Positions 1-4,122 of a stretch of 7,193 bases of DNA are shown here, one piece after another. Numbering within the stretch: position 1 is the first letter of the stretch; each line of letters begins with the position of its first letter. The DNA comes from an uncultured Actinomycetes bacterium (GTDB lineage Bacteria > Actinomycetota > Actinomycetes > Nanopelagicales > Nanopelagicaceae). The position numbers were made by a program, and so were the translations under genes. The stretch lies in NCBI GenBank assembly GCA_903921405.1, contig CAIXPV010000185.1:1-7193 (forward strand), given 5' to 3'. The notes beneath the pieces were generated by a model that worked only from the letters and a program-made list of their open reading frames with translations, made no database searches and had not been told where the DNA came from.

Positions 1-174
1 CAAGTTGATTGTCGTTGTCGTCTTACCGACGCCGCCCTTTTGATTAAAGTTTGCGATGACTTTGGCCTGACCATGCTCTGTGATGGCAGATGGAACATCG
101 AACTTCTTGGCCGTTTTGCCCAAGAGAGTTGAAGTCGTAGAGACTTCTTCGCGAATTGTCGATTTAGCGCTCAA
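1..174 (-). CDS. parA: ParA/Soj-family chromosome-partitioning ATPase, N-terminal part (runs off the window)
   Basis: The minus strand encodes 58 residues before the window edge. They end in a deviant Walker A motif (KGGVGKTTTTINL, residues about 46-58) preceded by FDVP..ITEHGQAKVIANFNQ. That lead-in resembles the ParA proteins located next to scpA in Actinobacteria (F-x-IP-x-x-LT-x-HGPAKIIA), rather than the oriC-linked ParA. Such ATPases bind DNA and ATP on the nucleoid and help position chromosome or cell-division machinery; the exact role of the scpA-linked copy is not settled. The start is TTG at 174-172. An in-frame TGA lies two codons upstream, so no longer protein is possible, and a GAAAGAGG ribosome binding site sits about 8 nt before the TTG. 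The first 25 residues are Ser/Thr/Lys-rich and look unstructured. The gene is transcribed away from scpA, the reverse of the usual co-directional arrangement. Confidence 0.93.
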   Translation of the reverse strand, partial: MSAKSTIREEVSTTSTLLGKTAKKFDVPSAITEHGQAKVIANFNQKGGVGKTTTTINL

Positions 175-204
175 ACGTCAAACCTCTTTCTAGATATGGC
201 CGCG

Positions 205-234
205 AGCCTACGCGTTGCATACCGACTGAGGCAA
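205..234 (-). promoter_or_regulatory. Candidate parA promoter
   Basis: Read on the minus strand, TTGCCT (234-229) and TAGGCT (210-205) are separated by 18 bp. They fit a vegetative actinobacterial promoter with a TAnnnT -10 box. Transcription would start near 198 and give a leader of about 24 nt carrying the GAAAGAGG ribosome binding site. Inferred from pattern and spacing only. Confidence 0.45.
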
Positions 235-248
235 GTAGTGAAGTAGTG
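233..248 (+). repeat. Perfect 8-bp tandem duplication AAGTAGTG
   Basis: AAGTAGTG occurs twice head to tail, immediately upstream of scpA where a ribosome binding site would be expected. The second copy supplies most of the TAGTGT -10 box. It may be a small slippage duplication that built a promoter, or chance. Confidence 0.6.
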
Positions 249-249
249 T
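244..249 (+). promoter_or_regulatory. Candidate -10 box for a leaderless scpA transcript
   Basis: TAGTGT matches TAnnnT and ends exactly 6 nt before the ATG at 256, so the predicted transcription start coincides with the start codon. No Shine-Dalgarno sequence precedes that ATG, which fits leaderless translation, common in Actinobacteria. The -35 is weak: CCGACT at 222-227 with a 16-bp spacer is the best I see. Confidence 0.45.
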
Positions 250-255
250 GCGCTC

Positions 256-1125
256 ATGGATGTATCTATGGAGGCTGCCAGCGATGTAAATACCGCTGGG
301 GCAGGGGCGTTTTCTGTCCACCTCGATAACTTCGATGGACCATTTGATCTCTTGTTGAGTCTTATTTCTCGCCACAAAATGGACATCACCGAGATCTCCT
401 TGAGCATCGTCACCGATGAGTTCATCTCTTTTATTCGAGCCCTTGAAATATCGGGTGAGGGATGGCGACTCGATCAGGCGACAGAGTTCTTAGTCGTTGC
501 TGCAACCCTTCTCGACCTTAAGGCGGCCAGACTTCTGCCAAGCGGGGAGGTCGATGATGAGGAGGATCTGGCCCTACTTGAAGCACGAGATATCCTCTTT
601 GCGCGCCTGCTTCAGTATCGAGCTTTCAAGGAGATTGCAGCGACATTTAGCGAGCGCATCGCTGCAGCTGATCGCAGTTTTGCGCGCGTCGTGGCCCTAG
701 ATCCCGCCTTGAGCGCGCTCTTGCCTGAGGTTCTAATCGGCGTTGGGGCTGCACGTTTTGCCGCAATCGCTGAGCGTGTCTTGACCCCTAAAACCGCTCC
801 GGTGGTTGGGATCGAGCACCTACACTTGCCCCTGGTAAGCGTTACCGAGGAGTCTAAGCGCGTTGTAGAGGCTCTACGTAGGTCCAAGAGCCTGAGCTTT
901 AGAAATCTCATCGCTGATGCCGACAATACGCTCGTAATCGTAGCCCGATTTCTGGCCCTTCTAGATCTCTACCGCCAGGGAGTCTTGCGCTTTGATCAAG
1001 TGGTTGCCTTAGGGGAGTTGCAGATTTCGTGGACCGGCTCAGCCTCTGGGGATGTAGAGGTAACTGATGAGTTTGATATTCCTGTAGTGCTCGAAGAATC
1101 GGATGAAAGTGGCGAAAATGTCTAA
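256..1125 (+). CDS. scpA: Segregation and condensation protein A (kleisin subunit of SMC-ScpAB)
   Basis: ScpA is the kleisin that bridges the two heads of the Smc dimer and, with ScpB, forms the condensin-like complex that organises and segregates the chromosome. The protein has 289 residues, near the usual 250-280. After a low-complexity N-terminus of about 18 residues come the family signatures: F-x-VHLDNFDGPFDLLL (about 19-34), MDITEISL (42-49), TEFLVVAATLLDLKAARLLP (76-95), ARLLQYRAFKEIA (116-128), and the C-terminal winged-helix region ARFLALLDLYRQGVLRFDQ (230-248) that binds the Smc head. A Glu/Asp-rich tail of about 25 residues follows. ATG 256 is chosen because a -10 box lies 6 nt upstream; ATG 268 is the only other in-frame option before the conserved core. 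The 3' end overlaps scpB, implying translational coupling. Confidence 0.95.
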   Translation: MDVSMEAASDVNTAGAGAFSVHLDNFDGPFDLLLSLISRHKMDITEISLSIVTDEFISFIRALEISGEGWRLDQATEFLVVAATLLDLKAARLLPSGEVDDEEDLALLEARDILFARLLQYRAFKEIAATFSERIAAADRSFARVVALDPALSALLPEVLIGVGAARFAAIAERVLTPKTAPVVGIEHLHLPLVSVTEESKRVVEALRRSKSLSFRNLIADADNTLVIVARFLALLDLYRQGVLRFDQVVALGELQISWTGSASGDVEVTDEFDIPVVLEESDESGENV

Positions 1126-1669
1126 TGTAGAGGTTGAGCGTTCAATTGAGGCTATTTTGATGGTCGTCGATGAGCCTGTCACGGAGATCGTTTTGGCTCA
1201 AGTCTTGGAGAAGAGCGTCGATGAGATCGATGCCGCACTGGCCACCTTAAGCACCAGTTATGACGAGCGGGGTTTCTCTCTTAGAAAGATTAATGGGGGA
1301 TGGCGCTTCTACAGTAACCCCGAATACGTGAGTGTGGTCGAGAAGTTCGTGCTAGATGGCCAGCAGTCACGTCTGACTCAGGCAGCCCTTGAGACACTCT
1401 CAGTTGTTGCATACCGTCAACCAGTCTCCAGAGCTCGCGTTTCAGCGATCCGTGGGGTCAATGTTGAGGCTGTCATGAAGACGCTTATTACCCGTGGCTT
1501 AGTTGAAGAGTCTGGGATTGAGCATGAGACCGGGGCCATTCTCTACAGCACAACCTCGTATTTTCTAGAGCGATTGGGCTTGAACTCCCTTGAGGATCTC
1601 CCAGCACTCGCCCCGTACCTACCAAACCTTGATGGACTGGATGAGATTCTCGATTCGCTAAGCGAGTAG
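1103..1669 (+). CDS. scpB: Segregation and condensation protein B
   Basis: ScpB is the dimeric double-winged-helix partner that binds the middle of ScpA in the SMC condensin complex. At 188 residues it has normal length. Visible family signatures are SIEAILMVVDEPV (14-26), GFSLRKINGGWRFYSNPEY (57-75), SRLTQAALETLSVVAYRQPV (89-108), RGVNVEAVMKTLITRGLVEE (117-136) and TTSYFLERLGL (150-160). The start is uncertain. ATG 1103 gives a 23-nt overlap with scpA. In-frame ATG 1118 (MSNVEVERSIEA) gives an 8-nt overlap and a more typical N-terminus. Neither has a convincing ribosome binding site, so translation probably depends on coupling to scpA. The C-terminal tail (about 165-188) is acidic and leucine-rich. 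Confidence 0.95.
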   Translation: MKVAKMSNVEVERSIEAILMVVDEPVTEIVLAQVLEKSVDEIDAALATLSTSYDERGFSLRKINGGWRFYSNPEYVSVVEKFVLDGQQSRLTQAALETLSVVAYRQPVSRARVSAIRGVNVEAVMKTLITRGLVEESGIEHETGAILYSTTSYFLERLGLNSLEDLPALAPYLPNLDGLDEILDSLSE

Positions 1670-1678
1670 TACACGCGC

Positions 1679-1684
1679 TAGAAT
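1679..1684 (+). promoter_or_regulatory. Candidate internal -10 box for rluB
   Basis: TAGAAT is a good -10 match in the 42-bp scpB-rluB gap. The -35 is weak (TTCGCT at 1654-1659, 19-bp spacer, inside the end of scpB). Transcription would start near 1691 and give a leader of about 21 nt with the rluB ribosome binding site. Confidence 0.4.
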
Positions 1685-1707
1685 CCTCTCCTGACTGTCG
1701 GGAGGAT
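1683..1707 (+). promoter_or_regulatory. Hairpin that would cover the rluB ribosome binding site
   Basis: ATCCTC (1683-1688) pairs perfectly with GAGGAT (1702-1707), and after a single bulged T (1689) CC (1690-1691) pairs with GG (1700-1701), leaving an 8-nt loop. The right arm is the GGGAGGAT Shine-Dalgarno sequence of rluB. Only transcripts that read through from scpB contain both arms; those started near 1691 lack most of the left arm. Confidence 0.5.
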
Positions 1708-1711
1708 AGCC

Positions 1712-2425
1712 ATGGGCGAAATGCGCCTTAATAAGATCATCGCAGATGCAGGAATTACAAGCCGTCGCGGTGCTGATGAGTTAATTGAATCTGGCCGTGT
1801 GACGGTCAATGGAATCGCTATTCGGGAGATGGGCTCGAAATTTGACCCAGAAATAGTTCAAGTAGCAGTTGATGGTGAGACAATAACTCGTTCTTTGACT
1901 AAGTCTTATCTTGCACTTCATAAACCAAAGGGTGTTTTGTCAACCATGTTCGACCCTGATGGACGGCCATCTCTCAGTGACTTTATCGACCTTCGCAAGG
2001 AGCGTCTCTTTCATGTAGGCCGCTTAGACAAGGACTCTGAGGGTCTCATTCTTCTCACAAATGACGGAGATCTGACTTTTAGAGCGACCCACCCTTCTTT
2101 TGGGCTAGAGAAGACATACATCATTAACTTCGATGGAAAGTTGCCGACCGGGGTAGAGAAGGTTTTGCTTAAGGGAATCGAGCTCGAGGATGGAATGGGC
2201 CGCGTCCTTAGTTTCAAAGAGCTCTCGCCATCGTGGATTGAAGTCGTTATTCACGAGGGTCGTTATCACATTATTAGACGATTAATGGAGGCCGTTGAGG
2301 TCGATGTTCTGCGTCTGATCCGTACCAAGTTTGGTCCAATATCTCTGGGCGATACCCCAGAAGGACGCTGGCGTGATTTGAACTCAGGCGAGTTAACTAA
2401 TCTACGTAACGTTTTAGGGCTATAG
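1712..2425 (+). CDS. rluB: 23S rRNA pseudouridine synthase, RsuA/RluB family
   Basis: This enzyme isomerises a uridine in 23S rRNA to pseudouridine. RluB modifies U2605 in E. coli numbering; the exact target here is inferred from context, as scpA-scpB-rluB is a very common gene order. The 237 residues comprise an N-terminal S4 RNA-binding domain (MRLNKIIADAGITSRRGADE, about 4-23, continuing to about 60) and the synthase domain. The catalytic motif GRLDKDSEGLILLTNDGD (103-120) places the catalytic Asp at 106. EGRYHIIRRLMEAV (182-195) matches the C-terminal EGR-x-x-x-x-RRM motif, and RLIRTKFGPISLGD follows. ATG 1712 is chosen over ATG 1721 because GGGAGG (1700-1705) sits 6 nt upstream. Only 42 bp separate it from scpB. 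No strong terminator follows. Confidence 0.94.
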   Translation: MGEMRLNKIIADAGITSRRGADELIESGRVTVNGIAIREMGSKFDPEIVQVAVDGETITRSLTKSYLALHKPKGVLSTMFDPDGRPSLSDFIDLRKERLFHVGRLDKDSEGLILLTNDGDLTFRATHPSFGLEKTYIINFDGKLPTGVEKVLLKGIELEDGMGRVLSFKELSPSWIEVVIHEGRYHIIRRLMEAVEVDVLRLIRTKFGPISLGDTPEGRWRDLNSGELTNLRNVLGL

Positions 2426-2430
2426 CAACT

Positions 2431-2458
2431 TAACGATATGTCGTTATTAACGTAATAA
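2431..2458. repeat. Two overlapping inverted repeats after rluB
   Basis: TAACGA-TATG-TCGTTA (2431-2446) and TTATTA-ACG-TAATAA (2444-2458) are perfect inverted repeats sharing 3 nt. They lie 5 bp after the rluB stop. As RNA they would be weak, AT-rich hairpins with no U-tract, so they are poor terminators. As DNA they could be protein-binding sites. Confidence 0.6.
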
Positions 2459-2470
2459 TCGTTATAACTA

Positions 2471-2482
2471 TATGTCGACATA
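2471..2482. repeat. Perfect 12-bp palindrome TATGTCGACATA
   Basis: TATGTCGACATA equals its own reverse complement. The preceding base extends it to ATATGTCG, a word also found at 2436-2443, 34 bp upstream. Size and symmetry suit an operator for a dimeric regulator, but no regulator is known for it from this sequence. Confidence 0.55.
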
Positions 2483-2491
2483 AAGAGTAGG

Positions 2492-2544
2492 ATAGCGTTT
2501 TATCGACAATCACTACGCTCAGGAAGGGCGGTTTAAAACGTTAT
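2492..2544 (+). other. Possible structured RNA element (long stem with inner hairpin)
   Basis: ATAGCGTTTTA (2492-2502) can pair with TAAAACGTTAT (2534-2544) over 11 bp with one G-U pair. Within the 31-nt loop, CGCTC (2516-2520) pairs with GGGCG (2526-2530), including one U-G pair, and exposes the purine loop AGGAA. It does not match a riboswitch class I recognise. It may be a cis-acting leader for aroH-tyrA, a small RNA, or a chance fold. Confidence 0.3.
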
Positions 2545-2552
2545 ATCGATAT
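2543..2552. repeat. Perfect 10-bp palindrome ATATCGATAT
   Basis: ATATCGATAT equals its own reverse complement and overlaps the right arm of the possible RNA stem. It shares the TCGA core with the palindrome at 2471-2482 and with the near-symmetric TTATCGACAA at 2500-2509. All three could be sites for one regulator. Confidence 0.45.
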
Positions 2553-2560
2553 TCATTCAG

Positions 2561-2653
2561 ATGGAGCTTCACCACTTTATGGGTCGGTATTTCTTAGTAA
2601 AACAGGTAAAAGGTTATATCGCTTTATTAACTAAAGTGTTTGCAGAGATTTAA
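2561..2653 (+). CDS. Doubtful 30-codon ORF rich in aromatic residues
   Basis: ATG 2561 opens a 30-codon frame ending in TAA (2651-2653). It contains Phe at 6, 11 and 27 and Tyr at 10 and 19, 5 of 30 residues. It precedes genes for aromatic amino acid synthesis, so a leader peptide is conceivable. There is no ribosome binding site before ATG 2561. The internal ATG 2579 has GGAG 12 nt upstream, which is longer than ideal. No clear terminator/antiterminator pair follows, and AT-rich DNA favours Phe and Tyr codons by chance. Most likely not a gene. Confidence 0.1.
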   Translation: MELHHFMGRYFLVKQVKGYIALLTKVFAEI

Positions 2654-2680
2654 ATGCACACCAATATCTATACGGAAAGG

Positions 2681-2686
2681 TAGTCT
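2681..2686 (+). promoter_or_regulatory. Candidate -10 box for a leaderless aroH transcript
   Basis: TAGTCT matches TAnnnT and ends exactly 6 nt before ATG 2693, the same geometry as at scpA. I see no good -35 at the expected distance. The alternative is a leadered mRNA using GGAAAGG (2674-2680), which lies a long 12 nt from the ATG and 18 nt from the in-frame ATG 2699. Confidence 0.4.
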
Positions 2687-2692
2687 TATCAC

Positions 2693-3055
2693 ATGAGAAT
2701 GCGTGCGATACGTGGTGCCGTTCAGGTAACGGCAAATACCCCGGAAGCTATAGGCACTGGCGTCAAAGAGCTGATTCAAGCCATGATGCGCTCAAACTCT
2801 CTTACTCCCAGTGATGTCATCTCAGTGATATTTACATCAACTCCGGATCTCAACGCCGCCTTTCCTGCAGCGGCCTGTCGAGAGATTGGCTTTGAATCCG
2901 TACCTTTAATTGGAGCTGTTGAAGTCGATGTTCCGGGAGCTTTAGATAAGACGGTCCGCGTGATGATGCACTGCACCACCAGCTTTACCCCCGATAAAAT
3001 CTCACACATCTATCTTCACGGCGCCCAGTCGTTGCGCCGCGATATCGCACAGTGA
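2693..3055 (+). CDS. aroH: Monofunctional chorismate mutase, AroH type
   Basis: It converts chorismate to prephenate, the branch point to phenylalanine and tyrosine. At 120 residues it aligns along its length with Bacillus subtilis AroH (127 residues, trimeric pseudo-alpha/beta barrel). Key residues in B. subtilis numbering with local position: Arg7 (R7), Phe57 (F57), Arg63 (R63), Glu78 (E77), Arg90 (R89), Tyr108 (Y107) and Arg116 (R115). Cys75 and Thr74 are replaced by Gly74 and Ile73. ATG 2693 is chosen because it places the catalytic Arg at residue 7 as in the family and has a -10 box 6 nt upstream; in-frame ATG 2699 would put it at residue 5. The stop overlaps the tyrA start by 4 nt (GTGA), so its product is made beside the enzyme that uses it. 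Confidence 0.94.
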   Translation: MRMRAIRGAVQVTANTPEAIGTGVKELIQAMMRSNSLTPSDVISVIFTSTPDLNAAFPAAACREIGFESVPLIGAVEVDVPGALDKTVRVMMHCTTSFTPDKISHIYLHGAQSLRRDIAQ

Positions 3056-4107
3056 CACTTGAGCGCGTACGCATAGTCGGCGCTGGATTAATCGGTACAT
3101 CGATCGCCCTTGGATTAGTAGCCAGGGGAGTGCAGGTAGAGCTGATCGATAGTGATGAAGAGACCCAGAGATTGGCTACCGATCTGACTCAATCCAAGGA
3201 GTTTTCCTCTCCGGATGTAGTGGTCTTGGCTCTGCCAACACATGCAATTCCTCTGGTCATTGATAGAGAATATGCACTAAACCCACAGTCAACGTTTATG
3301 GATGTTGGCAGTGTAAAGAGTGAACCTATACTCCACATTAAGAATTCTGCTTTACCTTTGTCGCGTTTTGTTCCTACGCATCCCATGGCCGGACGTGAAA
3401 TTGGTGGCGCACACTCGGCACGGGGCGATCTCTTCATCACTCGCAGCTGGGTTCTAACGCCAACTGCCGAGTGCGATCCTCAATCACTAGCAGTCGTGAG
3501 CCAATTGGTCAGCCTTCTAGGTGCCAGTGAGATAACTCTTGATGCAGCCGAGCATGATCGCGCCGTTGCGATGACATCTCATCTGCCTCAAATCACTGCC
3601 TCTCTGACAGCGATGTCCCTGGAATCAGCGGATCCTTCATGGCTAGAACTGGCCGGTCAGGGCCTTCGAGATACCACCAGAATTGCAGCATCGGATCCGC
3701 AGCTATGGTCACAGATAATCTTTTCAAATCGAGTTGAGATCCACGCACTACTGACTGGCCTTCAGGGCAATCTGACATCAATGATAAAAGCTCTAGAGGA
3801 CACATCGGCGATTGAAGATGTAATCACAGCCGGAGGACGAGGAAGGGCTCGAATCCCTGGCAAGCATGGAGGCAGTGCGCGTCAATACACATATCTACCC
3901 ATTGTCATCGATGATAAGCCTGGTCAATTAGCGGCCATCTTTAATGAATGCGCAACCATAGGTGTGAACGTAGAAGATTTAGCGATTGAGCACTCACCAG
4001 GTCAATTAAACGCTTTGATTACTTTGGCATTATCAGATGCTGACGCTTTGAAGTTATCGCAGCATCTATCATCGATCGGATGGAACGTTCATCCGGTTCG
4101 TAAATAG
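3052..4107 (+). CDS. tyrA: Prephenate dehydrogenase with C-terminal ACT domain
   Basis: It oxidatively decarboxylates prephenate to 4-hydroxyphenylpyruvate, the precursor of tyrosine. The 351 residues begin with a Rossmann fold (GAGLIG, 10-15). The second strand ends in ELIDSD (30-35), an acidic position that favours NAD+ over NADP+ (inference). Catalytic-site segments are DVGSVKSEP (84-92), THPMAGREIGGAHSARGDLF (109-128, catalytic His at 110) and MTSHLPQ (174-180). The linker GRARIPGKHGG (264-274) is followed by an ACT domain (about 280-350, DDKPGQLAAIFNECATIGVN), the usual site of feedback by aromatic amino acids. Translation starts at GTG, overlapping the aroH stop as GTGA with no ribosome binding site, so it depends on coupling to aroH. 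Confidence 0.94.
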   Translation: MTLERVRIVGAGLIGTSIALGLVARGVQVELIDSDEETQRLATDLTQSKEFSSPDVVVLALPTHAIPLVIDREYALNPQSTFMDVGSVKSEPILHIKNSALPLSRFVPTHPMAGREIGGAHSARGDLFITRSWVLTPTAECDPQSLAVVSQLVSLLGASEITLDAAEHDRAVAMTSHLPQITASLTAMSLESADPSWLELAGQGLRDTTRIAASDPQLWSQIIFSNRVEIHALLTGLQGNLTSMIKALEDTSAIEDVITAGGRGRARIPGKHGGSARQYTYLPIVIDDKPGQLAAIFNECATIGVNVEDLAIEHSPGQLNALITLALSDADALKLSQHLSSIGWNVHPVRK

Positions 4108-4122
4108 AAGTAGGCTCATGAC

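Larger units (their letters stand above)
2426..2692. other. 267-bp AT-rich intergenic region with palindromes and repeats, no convincing gene
   Basis: This is by far the largest gap in an otherwise compact window and is visibly richer in A+T than its neighbours. It holds clustered inverted repeats (2431-2458), two perfect palindromes (2471-2482 and 2543-2552), a foldable element (2492-2544), and repeated words: CGTTAT at 2442, 2460 and 2539, GTTATATCG at 2540 and 2613, and AAC(G/T)ATATGTCG at 2432 and 2466. No protein family is recognisable in any frame. It probably separates the scpAB-rluB unit from the aroH-tyrA unit and carries control sequences for the latter. Confidence 0.75.

Noticed and set aside
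171..425. 84-codon minus-strand frame between parA and scpA
   Set aside because: It lies antisense to the conserved ScpA N-terminus, resembles no family, and its end overlaps the well-supported parA TTG start.
612..926. 104-codon minus-strand frame inside scpA
   Set aside because: Arg/Ala/Ser-rich composition typical of antisense shadow frames over a conserved gene.
2431..2458. Rho-independent terminator after rluB
   Set aside because: The hairpins are short and AT-rich, and no T-tract follows either of them.
2266..2481. 71-codon minus-strand frame reaching into the intergenic region
   Set aside because: Most of it is antisense to rluB; its start falls in the palindromic DNA, no ribosome binding site is evident, and nothing is recognisable.
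2461..2500. Possible XerC/XerD (dif-like) site near TTATGTCGACA on the minus strand
   Set aside because: The right arm resembles the TTATGTC half-site, but the left arm matches the expected arm at only about 3 of 11 positions, and no recombination gene is nearby.
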